Of a stretch of 64,000 nt of DNA, positions 36,532-46,234 are shown piece after piece. The translations under genes and the position numbers were made by a program. Source of the DNA: Mycolicibacterium mengxianglii (GTDB lineage Bacteria > Actinomycetota > Actinomycetes > Mycobacteriales > Mycobacteriaceae); the NCBI RefSeq assembly GCF_015710575.1, contig NZ_CP065373.1:1364001-1428000 (forward strand), in the 5' to 3' direction. The notes under the pieces were generated by a model. That model did not search any database. It worked only from the letters and a program-made list of their open reading frames with translations, and was not told the origin of the DNA. Numbering within the stretch: position 1 is the first letter of the stretch; every line of letters begins with the position of its first letter.

Positions 36532-38180
36532 CCGAGAGCACCCGCGGCCAGCGCTGCCGGCCAGCTGCCGTACGAGCTGACGTCCTTGCCCGCCGCGGCC
36601 GCTGCGCCGTCGCACCCGAACGCGGTGCGCCAGGAACCGTCGGAGAACTCGACCTTGCCCAACTGCATCGGGGCGGGCAGGCCCACCAGGAATCTGCCCA
36701 GTGCAGCGGGGGAGAGCAGCCACCGATGTCCCAGTAGTGCCGCGCCGTCCTCGCCGTCGGAAACCCGAACCACGGCCGGCTTCGGGGGCACGGTGTCCAG
36801 CGCGCTCATTCGGTACTTCGGCGTGGTGACCAGCTCGCCGGCCCAGCGGGCGCCCAGATCGGTCAGCTGATGCACCAGCGCGCCGCCGCGCAGGTGGGCG
36901 CCGAACACCACAAGCTCCTCGGTCTGGGCCACGCGGCTTGGCCAAATATCTTGCGGGGCAGTGGTGCCGGTGACCGTAGCCGCGATGTCGAGGGCGACGG
37001 CGTCGCCGAAGGGCCGGGCCAGCACTGTGACACCGAATTGCGCCGGGCCGGCGGTGCCGAACGGTACGGACACCGCGCACATGTCGAAGAGGTTGCAGAA
37101 GTTGGTGTAGGTGCCCAGACGTGAGTTCACTCCCACCGGGTCCGCGGCGACTTCGTCCAGGCTCGGGTGCATCGGGGCTGTCGGCACCAGCAGTGCATCC
37201 GCTCCGTCGAGCCCAGCCATCGCCACCGCGCGCAACCGCTCGACGTCGCGGCGATCCTGGACGAGCCGGTGCGCCGGGATGTCGCGTGCGCCGGTGATGA
37301 TCTTGGCCACTGTGGGGTCCACCGCGGCTTCCGGATTGGCGTCGATGAATTCGCCGACCGCGGCGTATCTTTCGCTGACCAGAGCTCCGTCATAGAGCAA
37401 CTTCGCGGCGGCCAGGAACGGCGCGATGTCGACGGTGACGATCTGCGCGCCGGCGGCCTCGAGCCGTGCGACCGCGGCTTCGAAGGCCGCGCGCCAGGTG
37501 GCATCCAGCTCGGGCAGCTCACTGGGCACGGCGACGACCGGGTGCTCGGGGGCGGCCAACCAGACGTCGGCAGGCCAGGGGCGGTGGGGCGCGCCGGCGG
37601 CCATGACGGCCATCGCCCGGTTGGCCATGTCCAGGTCACGCGCCAAAACGGTTGGGCAGTCGTAGGATTCGCACGCCGGAACTATCCCCTGGGAGTCGAG
37701 CACGCCGACGGTGGGTTTGATGCCGACGATGCCCTGGAATGCCGCCGGGATGCGTCCCGAACCGGCGGTGTCGGTACCGATCGCGATGTCGGCTTCGCCG
37801 AGAGCCACAGCCACCGCCGACCCCGAGCTGGATCCGCCGCTGATGTGGTCGGGACGGCGACTGTCGGGGACAGCACCGTACGGCGAGCGCGTGCCCACCA
37901 GGCCCGTGGCGAACTGGTCGAGGTTGGTCTTGCCCACCACCACCGCACCGGCTGCGCGCAAGCCGGACACCACCGCTGCGTCAGCGGTCGGTTGGTAGGC
38001 GAATTCGGGGCAGGCCGCGGTGGTGGGCAGCCCGGCGACGTCCACGTTGTCCTTGACCGCGAGCCGGATTCCGGCCAGTGCGCCGCCATCGGCCCGGCTG
38101 GTCGCCAGCTCGGATGCGACATCTGACTCTGGGCGTCGGCTGATCCAGACAGCTTGGTGAGGACCCTCGGTGGGAGGCAT
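36528..38180 (-). CDS. atzF: Allophanate hydrolase (amidase signature family)
   Basis: 550 residues. The amidase part carries the Lys-Ser-Ser triad: Lys43 (AVKDNVD), a serine in GGSSSGS (about 117-119) and Ser141 in DTAGSGRIP. The last 130 residues form the extra C-terminal domain found in allophanate hydrolases (EELVVFGAHLRGG, then LPAPMQLGKVEFSDG). The reaction splits allophanate to ammonia and carbon dioxide, usually after urea carboxylase. No urea carboxylase gene is in the window, so the partner must be elsewhere. ATG 38180 is the natural start. It is convergent with the dehydrogenase gene. Confidence 0.87.
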   Translation of the reverse strand: MPPTEGPHQAVWISRRPESDVASELATSRADGGALAGIRLAVKDNVDVAGLPTTAACPEFAYQPTADAAVVSGLRAAGAVVVGKTNLDQFATGLVGTRSPYGAVPDSRRPDHISGGSSSGSAVAVALGEADIAIGTDTAGSGRIPAAFQGIVGIKPTVGVLDSQGIVPACESYDCPTVLARDLDMANRAMAVMAAGAPHRPWPADVWLAAPEHPVVAVPSELPELDATWRAAFEAAVARLEAAGAQIVTVDIAPFLAAAKLLYDGALVSERYAAVGEFIDANPEAAVDPTVAKIITGARDIPAHRLVQDRRDVERLRAVAMAGLDGADALLVPTAPMHPSLDEVAADPVGVNSRLGTYTNFCNLFDMCAVSVPFGTAGPAQFGVTVLARPFGDAVALDIAATVTGTTAPQDIWPSRVAQTEELVVFGAHLRGGALVHQLTDLGARWAGELVTTPKYRMSALDTVPPKPAVVRVSDGEDGAALLGHRWLLSPAALGRFLVGLPAPMQLGKVEFSDGSWRTAFGCDGAAAAAGKDVSSYGSWPAALAAGALG

Positions 38181-38354
38181 GCGCCAAAACTAGCGGCCGA
38201 CAGGTATCGGCGCGACTCCACAGACATGACTTGATCCACAGGCCGGCCCGTGCGGCGGCCTTCGCCAGTGGCCGTGTCGGTGGCGCCACGGTCAATGAGG
38301 CGGCGGCACCGACACAGGTGGCGCACCGAGGAATCAATTGAAAGGGACACCGCG

Positions 38355-38834
38355 ATGTTCGAGACACCATTGACTGTCACCGGCAGGATCGTCACCGACC
38401 CCGTGCGCCGCCGGGTCGCAGACCAGGAGTTGGTCAAGTTCCGGCTGGCGAGCAACGCGCGCCGGCGCACCGGCGACGGCTCGTGGGAGCCGGGCAACTC
38501 GCTCTACCTGACAGTGAACTGCTGGGGGAAGCTGGCCGCCGGCGTGAGTGGCAGCCTGGCCAAAGGAGACGCAGTGATCGTCGTCGGCCATGTCTACACC
38601 AGCGAGTACGAGGACCGGGAGGGCATCAAGCGGTCCTCGGCCGAGTTGCGTGCCACTGCGGTGGGCCCCGACCTGTCGCGTTATCTGGCCCGCATCGAGA
38701 AGATCAACCAGAACGTGCAGCCGGGCCCGGATGCCTTGCCCGAGGACGCCGCCTTGCCCGAGGAGGCGGCCGAGGCGGAGCCTGCCGAGGAGGGCGCCGC
38801 CGACACCGCGGACGGTCTGCCGCTGTCGGCGTGA
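38355..38834 (+). CDS. Single-stranded DNA-binding protein-like OB-fold protein (Rv2478c orthologue)
   Basis: 159 residues. The OB fold spans residues 1-110 (MFETPLTVTGRIVTDPVRRR start, LYLTVNCWGKLA, KGDAVIVVGHVYTSEYEDREG). It is followed by an acidic Glu/Ala/Pro tail. It is shorter and less typical than the housekeeping SSB and resembles the second SSB paralogue of mycobacteria encoded near ettA (Rv2478c), linked to stress or competence-like roles. AAAGGGA lies upstream of ATG 38355. In M. tuberculosis it is next to Rv2477c; here a 5.6-kb insert separates them. Confidence 0.87.
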   Translation: MFETPLTVTGRIVTDPVRRRVADQELVKFRLASNARRRTGDGSWEPGNSLYLTVNCWGKLAAGVSGSLAKGDAVIVVGHVYTSEYEDREGIKRSSAELRATAVGPDLSRYLARIEKINQNVQPGPDALPEDAALPEEAAEAEPAEEGAADTADGLPLSA

Positions 38835-38953
38835 GGTGTGCCCGCCGGGCGGCCCTGCCCCCGGGGCCGCCCGGCCACCGCCACCGAGGGGCGAACCCCG
38901 GACGCGGGACGGGATCGGGCTGACTAGAGGATCGTCCTCCCATCCTCGGGGAA

Positions 38954-39733
38954 TCACGCCACATCGATGCCGTCCCCCGGCGCCAACGGCGCGACGTGGA
39001 TCGCAAGCCCCGCGGCTGCTTCGACGAGCCGGTCGACCGCGTTGGACTCCTCGACATAAACGGGTGGTTGGTGGACCCCGAAGTGAATGGGCACAACAGT
39101 TTTGGCGCCGAGTATCGCCGCCGCCTGCGCGGCCTGCTCCGGTGTCAGCACCGCTGGCAACGGGCTCGCGGGTTGCAGATGTGGCACATTCACCACCGCT
39201 CCGTTGATCGGCAAGACTGCGACGTCGATCGGTCCGGCTCGCCGGGCGATCAGCCACCAGTGCCCGTGAAAGATGGTGTCCCCACCATGGAAGACCCGCT
39301 TCCCGTCGGCTTCGATGACCCAATTCACTTGACGGTCACCAAGCCCATCGACCGACGGTGTGGCGATAATGGTGAACGGCGGTAGCTGGATGCGTTCCCA
39401 GTCGGCGACGACGCGGACGTTCAACCCGCTGGCCAAGAGGTCGGCTTCTGCAACTTCGGTGAATGCGGCTTCCTCATCGGCGGCGGTGAAGGGTTCGGGG
39501 CGTAGCACCAGTCCCGTGCTGCCCACGGCGGACTGGATCGCGGTGACGTCCGTGTGGTCCTCGTGTAAATGAGTGACCAGCGCGGCGGCCGCCGGCTGGA
39601 TCGGTTCGACGAATGCACCCGGCGGCCGCGTGGCGGACAGGAGGAAGAAGTCCTGGACGAAGTCCACCACCAGGGAAGGACCGTCCGCGCTGAGTACCTC
39701 TATTCCCGCCCAGCCGAGGCGCCGAATTTTCAT
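38954..39733 (-). CDS. Metallo-beta-lactamase-fold hydrolase, UlaG-like
   Basis: About 259 residues. The metal-binding HxHxDH motif is present as THLHEDHTD (about residue 75). Further ligands are the histidine in VFHGGDTIFHG and the one in VVPIHFGVH. The plan MKIRRLGWAGIEV at the start matches the UlaG-like L-ascorbate-6-phosphate lactonase group, now known to include varied hydrolases. ATG 39733 chosen at this motif. It begins 20 bases after the stop of the NmrA-type gene on the same strand, so the two form an operon that reads away from the divergent Rrf2 gene. Confidence 0.82.
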   Translation of the reverse strand: MKIRRLGWAGIEVLSADGPSLVVDFVQDFFLLSATRPPGAFVEPIQPAAAALVTHLHEDHTDVTAIQSAVGSTGLVLRPEPFTAADEEAAFTEVAEADLLASGLNVRVVADWERIQLPPFTIIATPSVDGLGDRQVNWVIEADGKRVFHGGDTIFHGHWWLIARRAGPIDVAVLPINGAVVNVPHLQPASPLPAVLTPEQAAQAAAILGAKTVVPIHFGVHQPPVYVEESNAVDRLVEAAAGLAIHVAPLAPGDGIDVA

Positions 39734-39752
39734 ATTTGTCAACTTCTTTCGG

Positions 39753-40601
39753 TCAGTGCTGAGGCGCCGAGCGTATGAGCTGGTCAAGCGGAGTCGGTTG
39801 GCGCCCGGTCAAGTCGTGCACCGCGGTAGTGACTTCGGCCAGGTACCCCTGCCGGGTCGCCACCCCGAAGGATGCGATGAGGTTGGCGGCGTGTTCCGGC
39901 AATCCCGAATCAGTCAGAGCGGCAACGAATTCGGCATCGTCGACTTGGACAACCTCGACGTGGGCGCCGGCGAGCTCGGCGAGGTCGTAGGCAGACAACG
40001 CTTGGGGGCCGCTGATGTCGTAGGCGACGTTCCGCTCCCCGCGAGCGGTCAATGCGCCGACTGCGGCGGCGGCGCAGTCTCCCCGCGTGACGTAGGCGGC
40101 ACGTCCCTCCCCGGAGTTGGCCACCAGAGTTCCTGACGCTGCCGCGTGCACCAGGCTGGGCACCTGGAGTTCCGAATAGAGGTTGTTGCGCAGCGATGTC
40201 CATGCAAAACCGCGCTCTTGCAAGGCTTTCTCGGTCGCGAGGTGGTCTGGTGCTGGGAGAGCCGGATTGTCTTCCACCGGGTTCGGCACCGACGTGTAGA
40301 CGAGGTGACCCACACCGGCGTTCGCCGCGGCTTCGATAGCCGCCAGATGTCCCGCGACCCGGTCCCCGACGCGATCAGTCGAGATGAGCAAAAGGCTGTC
40401 GATGCCGTCGAAAGCTCTGGTGAGCGATGGCAAATCCTCGAAGTCCGCCGCACGAAGGTCTACGCCGCGTCCGGCGAACTCCGCCAGGGCGTTTGGGTTA
40501 CGGGTGGTCAGTACGACGTCCGCTGCGTCGACGACCTCGAGTAACAGCGTGGCGACTTCGCGGCCCAGCTGACCCGACGCGCCGGTGATGCCATACCTCA
40601 C
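39753..40601 (-). CDS. NmrA/QorB-type NAD(P)H-binding oxidoreductase
   Basis: About 282 residues, an atypical SDR with the glycine motif YGITGASGQLGRE at the very start and no YxxxK active site. This is the NmrA-like or quinone oxidoreductase type 2 (QorB) group, which senses or reduces with NADPH. Start GTG 40601 follows AGGAAG. It is divergent from an Rrf2-family gene with 91 bases between them containing two direct repeats. A similar Rrf2/NmrA pairing occurs in Bacillus (ywnA-ywnB). It may respond to quinone or electrophile stress. Confidence 0.83.
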   Translation of the reverse strand: MRYGITGASGQLGREVATLLLEVVDAADVVLTTRNPNALAEFAGRGVDLRAADFEDLPSLTRAFDGIDSLLLISTDRVGDRVAGHLAAIEAAANAGVGHLVYTSVPNPVEDNPALPAPDHLATEKALQERGFAWTSLRNNLYSELQVPSLVHAAASGTLVANSGEGRAAYVTRGDCAAAAVGALTARGERNVAYDISGPQALSAYDLAELAGAHVEVVQVDDAEFVAALTDSGLPEHAANLIASFGVATRQGYLAEVTTAVHDLTGRQPTPLDQLIRSAPQH

Positions 40602-40628
40602 GTGATGCTTCTTCCTCTTCAATTGCAA

Positions 40629-40676
40629 CCATCGTGTTTGCGATTCGGGTCGAACTGTAGCCATCGTGGTTGCGAT
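40629..40676. promoter_or_regulatory. Direct-repeat operator between NmrA-type gene and Rrf2 gene
   Basis: CCATCGTGTTTGCGAT at 40629-40644 and CCATCGTGGTTGCGAT at 40661-40676 differ at one base and are spaced 32 bases start to start, about three helical turns. Each repeat contains a rough dyad (GCAAC...TTTGC around the first). They lie just upstream of both starts and are the probable binding sites of the Rrf2 regulator. Confidence 0.8.
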
Positions 40677-40692
40677 ATGGCAAGCTGATGGC

Positions 40693-41127
40693 ATGGCGAC
40701 ACCGACCAACACTCAGTTCGCGGTGGCGGTCCACGTTCTGACTTATCTCGCCGGTATCGAGGTGGCGCGACCGGTGAGTTCCGGCGAACTGGCCGCCAGC
40801 GTCAATGCCAGTCCGGTGTACGTGCGACGAGTGCTCACGCCGCTGCGCGAGTCGGGCTTGATGACTTCGAGTCCCGGCGCGCACGGGGGCTGGGTGCTGC
40901 GACGCGCCCCGGAGACGATCAGCCTCGCCGAGGTCTGGCGACTCGTCCAGGGCGATGATCCGATGCTCGGCCTGCACGGACCCAACCCGTCGTGCGCGAC
41001 AGGAACTCGAGTTCAGCGAGCTCTAACGAGAATCGAGCGCGAGGTAGCCGGCGCAGTGGATGCACAACTCGCACGGGTCAGCATCGCCGACGTCCTCGAT
41101 GATGCGACAGTGGCCGGCTGGAACTGA
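40693..41127 (+). CDS. Rrf2-family transcriptional regulator
   Basis: 144 residues. It starts MATPTNTQFAVAVHVLTYLAG and has the winged helix with SGELAASVNASPVYVRRVLTPLRESGL (about 33-60), then PGAHGGWVLRRAPETISLAEVWRLVQ. Only one cysteine (PSCATG) is in the region where iron-sulphur Rrf2 proteins have three, so it is not a standard cluster protein. It resembles the YwnA branch. It probably represses itself and the divergent NmrA-MBL operon. ATG 40693 is chosen over upstream in-frame codons because it fits the family N-terminus. Confidence 0.85.
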   Translation: MATPTNTQFAVAVHVLTYLAGIEVARPVSSGELAASVNASPVYVRRVLTPLRESGLMTSSPGAHGGWVLRRAPETISLAEVWRLVQGDDPMLGLHGPNPSCATGTRVQRALTRIEREVAGAVDAQLARVSIADVLDDATVAGWN

Positions 41128-41238
41128 GCCCCGAACGTCCAGGGCTCAGCGCGGCGGTGAGGTTGTGGACGCGATCCCTTCAGCCCGTGGTAATTCGTGC
41201 GCGACGGCGAACTAGCTGTACTGATGAGCTGGGCGTGA

Positions 41239-41565
41239 CTACCTTTGGCCAGCCGGACTGCGGAGCACCGAGTCGAGCAATCCAGGGAACGCCTCGTCGA
41301 GCTCGGCTCGGCGCAGGCTCAGGACTCGTTTGCGCCCGTCGGGCTCGTTGCGGACGACGCCGGCCTCGCGCAGCACCTTGATGAGATGCGACTTGGTCGA
41401 TTTGGGCAGCGCTGGGTTGGTCATGCCGCACTCGGCCATGGCGAGCGGGCCCCCTGCCAGCTCGCGGACGATCTCGAGCCGCGCCGGATCACTCAGTGCG
41501 AACAGGACATCGGTCAGTTGCACGTCAGAGATGTCTGGGTGCGAGAGCTGTGTGATGGCCGTCAT
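41239..41565 (-). CDS. ArsR-family regulator
   Basis: 108 residues with an ArsR winged helix: VLFALSDPARLEIVRELAGGPLAMAEC, then KSTKSHLIKVLREAGVV with the recognition helix at about residues 54-70. A single cysteine at Cys46 is present, but the metal-binding ELCVCDL motif is absent, so metal sensing is unlikely. It is divergent from an MFS exporter, with a perfect palindrome 2 bases before its ATG, which suggests repression of itself and the exporter. An upstream in-frame extension has no support. Confidence 0.87.
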   Translation of the reverse strand: MTAITQLSHPDISDVQLTDVLFALSDPARLEIVRELAGGPLAMAECGMTNPALPKSTKSHLIKVLREAGVVRNEPDGRKRVLSLRRAELDEAFPGLLDSVLRSPAGQR

Positions 41566-41566
41566 G

Positions 41567-41584
41567 GTTCGATAATACTCGAAC
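41567..41584. promoter_or_regulatory. Palindromic ArsR operator
   Basis: GTTCGA-TAATAC-TCGAAC is a perfect 6-bp inverted repeat with a 6-base AT-rich centre. It lies 2 bases upstream of the ArsR start codon on the minus strand. A related element, TTCGAACCAATACTC, occurs near 41624-41638, closer to the MFS gene. Binding here would silence both divergent genes. Confidence 0.78.
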
Positions 41585-41673
41585 TTTGGCCCCGGGAGCG
41601 TAGGGTTCTGACTGTTCCATATTTTTCGAACCAATACTCCTGAGCTCCTGAGAAGCCAAGTCTTGAGGTCGCC

Positions 41674-42885
41674 ATGTCTGTCACCACTGCCGCCGCGCCA
41701 GCTGTCCAGAAGACCCGAGCGCCTGGCTTCGTCCTGGCCGTCGCAGCTGTGCCGGCCATGACGGTCGGCGCGAGCGCCCCGTCGCCGTTCTACCCCGTCC
41801 TGCAACAGCAGTTCGGGTTCTCCGCCGCGACGAGCACAGTGATCTTCGCCGTTTACGCCATCGCCCTCCTGGCGACGCTGCTCGTCACCGGGTCGGTGTC
41901 CGACCATCTTGGTCGACGTCCGGTCATCTCTCTGGGCTTTGCGGTGCTTGCCGCCAGCATGATGGTGTTCTGGCACGCCGACTCCGTGACAGAGCTGGTG
42001 GTCGCCCGCGTCGTCCAAGGAATCGCCACCGGACTCCTGATGTCGTCGCTGTCGGCCGCGGTCGTCGATCTCGAGCCCGCCGGGCGGCCCGGACTGGCGG
42101 CCACCCTGAACAGCGTCGGCCCGCTGGGCGGGCTCGCCGTCGGTGCCCTGATCTCCGGGAGTCTCCTCGACCAAACCTCGTCGGCCCCGGCCCTGGCCTT
42201 GGTCTTCGGTGGACTCACCGCCCTGTACGTCGCTATCGCGGCGGCGGTGTGGCTGTTGTCCGAGACGTCGCCCCGCCATGGTGGCCTGCGGCGCTCACTC
42301 GTTCCCCGCGTGGGTGTGCCGTCGGCGGCCCGCGCACCATTTCTGCGTGGCGCACCCGCTCTCTTCGCCGGGTGGGCGACCAGCGGGCTCTACCTGTCAC
42401 TGGGTGCGCCGCTCGTGGCCCAGGAGCTGGGCGGCACCGACCACGCCGAGCAGGGGCTCGTCGTCACGGCGCTCGCCGGCGTGGGCTCGGTGACGTGCTT
42501 CGTCGGCCGTGGCATGACCTCGCGCACCTTGACCTTCTATGGCACCACGGCGCTCGCACTCGGGAGCGCCCTGAGCCTCGTCGCGCTGGCCGCAGGGTCG
42601 TTCTGGGGCTTTGTCGCCGCCGCCGTCGTGGCCGGATCGGGATTCGGCGCATCGATCCTCGGGATCATGCGCTCGATCACGCCGCTCGCCGCGCCGCATG
42701 AGCGTGGCGAGCTCTTCGCCGCGGTGTACATCGTCAGCTATCTGGGGTTCGGTGCCCCCGCGATTGTCGCCGGCGTCGCCGCACCGCATCTCGGCCTCGC
42801 CCAGACGACCTACATCTACGGCGGGCTCGTCATCGTGTTGTCCGCCTCGGCCGCGCTCCTCCACAAGCTTGCCCACGACGGCTGA
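41674..42885 (+). CDS. Major-facilitator-family exporter
   Basis: A 403-residue protein with twelve predicted membrane helices. The MFS motif A is present between helices 2 and 3 as GSVSDHLGRRPV (about residues 75-86), and the antiporter-like PLGGLAVGALISG segment is in helix 5. This is the drug:H+ antiporter-type plan of AraJ/YdhP-like carriers. The divergent ArsR regulator suggests induced efflux of a small toxic molecule, but the substrate is unknown. GAGGTCGCC precedes the ATG. Confidence 0.85.
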   Translation: MSVTTAAAPAVQKTRAPGFVLAVAAVPAMTVGASAPSPFYPVLQQQFGFSAATSTVIFAVYAIALLATLLVTGSVSDHLGRRPVISLGFAVLAASMMVFWHADSVTELVVARVVQGIATGLLMSSLSAAVVDLEPAGRPGLAATLNSVGPLGGLAVGALISGSLLDQTSSAPALALVFGGLTALYVAIAAAVWLLSETSPRHGGLRRSLVPRVGVPSAARAPFLRGAPALFAGWATSGLYLSLGAPLVAQELGGTDHAEQGLVVTALAGVGSVTCFVGRGMTSRTLTFYGTTALALGSALSLVALAAGSFWGFVAAAVVAGSGFGASILGIMRSITPLAAPHERGELFAAVYIVSYLGFGAPAIVAGVAAPHLGLAQTTYIYGGLVIVLSASAALLHKLAHDG

Positions 42886-42985
42886 AGGAACACAGCTAAC
42901 CCAGCGGAAACGAGGAGGGGCGCGCCGGAGCCGCAGGGAAGCTGCGGAACGACGGCTACATTGCTTGCGCAGCGTCTGGACGGCG

Positions 42986-43264
42986 GTGTCGTACTGGGCT
43001 GGGGCCGCACCGTACCGCCGCGAAGACGGGACAGCCACCGCCGGCGACCTCACCGGCTGGCGCGTCGTTTGCACATGCCGAGCCCCCGGCGACGTGATGC
43101 CCTCCAGACGTTGGTTCAGCCAACACCTGTGGACGCGCGTGCCGCCGCCAGTGAGGCACGATCCCAACGCATTTCGCATACGCAGTGCTGGTGGGCCAGG
43201 CAATGGGCCCGGGTGGCTGTCGCGAGCGGTGGCCCAGGGCGCACCATCAGAGGCACACGCCTGA
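42986..43264 (+). CDS. Small hypothetical protein or degraded gene, 92 aa
   Basis: From GTG 42986 the frame encodes SYWAGAAPYRREDG, then TATAGDLTGWRVVCTCRAPGD and WFSQHLWTRVPPPVRHDPNAF, ending APSEAHA. The block G-W-x-V-x-C-x-C plus W-T-R-V-P recalls a short mycobacterial protein with cysteine-rich and tryptophan-rich patches. GGACGG lies just upstream. The gene may be truncated at the N-terminus relative to its relatives. It ends 21 bases before the alcohol dehydrogenase ATG. It may be a decaying copy. The function is unknown. Confidence 0.4.
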   Translation: MSYWAGAAPYRREDGTATAGDLTGWRVVCTCRAPGDVMPSRRWFSQHLWTRVPPPVRHDPNAFRIRSAGGPGNGPGWLSRAVAQGAPSEAHA

Positions 43265-43285
43265 CCCGATGACAGGAGACTCAAC

Positions 43286-44416
43286 ATGGCCGACACCATG
43301 CGCGCCGCGGTCTGGACCGGCAAGGAAACCGGCCCAACCTTGCAGATCGAACACATCCCCGTGCCGCAGCCGAAGCAGGGCGAAGTGCTCGTCAAGGTCA
43401 GCGCCTGCGGTGTCTGCCATACCGACCTGCACGTGATGAAAGGCGAGGTGGCCTTCCCGTCGCCGGCAGTCCTCGGCCACGAGATTTCCGGCTCCGTCGT
43501 CGCGCTCGGGCCCGACACCACGCCGGTTCGTGGCGTCGACGTCGGCGCCAAGGTGGTGGGGGCGTTCATCATGCCGTGCGGTCAATGTCGGCAGTGCCAG
43601 CGGGGACGCGACGACATGTGCCTACCGTTCTTCGCGCAGAACCGCCTCAAAGGCACTCTCTACGACGGCACCACGCGGCTGCACCGAGCCGACGGCACCC
43701 CGCTGGCCATGTACTCGATGGCCGGGCTGGCCGAATACTCGGTGGTGCCGATCAACGCCCTGGCTCCACTGCACGATGGCATCCCCGAAGCCGCGGCCGC
43801 GATCCTGGGGTGTGCGGCGTTCACCGCCTACGGCGCCGTCCATCAGACCGCCGCGCTGCAGCCCGGTGAGACCGTGGCTGTCGTGGCGATCGGGGGAGTG
43901 GGGTCCAGCATCGTCCAGCTCGCCCGCGCAGCCGGTGCAGGAACCATCATCGCTGTCGACATCAGTGACGAAAAATTGGACGCGGCAAAGAAACTCGGAG
44001 CTGACCATGGTGTCAACTCGTCGACCACCGACTCCGTAGCAGCTGTTCGCGAACTCACCGGCGGCGCCGGCGTCGATGTGGCGTTCGAAGTGCTCGGCCG
44101 TCAGCAGACCTTCGAGCAGGCCGTCAAGATGCTCACCGACGGCGGTCGGATGGTGGCGGTGGGTATCGCGGCGGGGGCGGCAACGGCCAGCATCGAGATC
44201 ACCCCGCTGGTGCGGCGCGGCCTCCGGGTGATGGGCTCCTTCGGCGGGCGCACCCGCCAGGATCTGCCTGCGGTAATCGACCTCGCCGCTTCCGGCGTAT
44301 TCTCGGTCGAGGACACCGTCACACGGACCTACTCTCTCGACGCCGCCGGCGAGGCATTCGATGCGCTGGCACGCGGTGAGATCCAGGGCCGCGCGGTGAT
44401 CACAATGGCCCCCTGA
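43286..44416 (+). CDS. Zinc-dependent alcohol dehydrogenase
   Basis: A 376-residue class III-like medium-chain dehydrogenase. The catalytic zinc ligands are Cys44 (GVCHTD), His65-Glu66 (GHE) and a later residue. The structural zinc cysteines are at 98, 101, 104 and 112 (CGQCRQCQRGRDDMC). The NAD-binding motif is VAIGGVGSSIVQLA. Close to mycobacterial AdhB/AdhD-type enzymes that oxidise primary alcohols or mycothiol-linked aldehydes. GACAGGAGA precedes the ATG. It stands alone between the MFS gene and ettA. Confidence 0.87.
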   Translation: MADTMRAAVWTGKETGPTLQIEHIPVPQPKQGEVLVKVSACGVCHTDLHVMKGEVAFPSPAVLGHEISGSVVALGPDTTPVRGVDVGAKVVGAFIMPCGQCRQCQRGRDDMCLPFFAQNRLKGTLYDGTTRLHRADGTPLAMYSMAGLAEYSVVPINALAPLHDGIPEAAAAILGCAAFTAYGAVHQTAALQPGETVAVVAIGGVGSSIVQLARAAGAGTIIAVDISDEKLDAAKKLGADHGVNSSTTDSVAAVRELTGGAGVDVAFEVLGRQQTFEQAVKMLTDGGRMVAVGIAAGAATASIEITPLVRRGLRVMGSFGGRTRQDLPAVIDLAASGVFSVEDTVTRTYSLDAAGEAFDALARGEIQGRAVITMAP

Positions 44417-44507
44417 GGACCACCCTGAGCTGCGGCGCTTCCTGCGGACTGTCGCTGCCTAGGATGGTTGAGCACTAGATTTGCACACCGAAAGGCGACA
44501 CTGCTGC

Positions 44508-46181
<1,674 letters not shown>

Positions 46182-46234
46182 GGTGGCCGCTGCGTGCCAA
46201 TGAGGGTGCGCGGCTGAGTCAGGAGTAATCGCCC

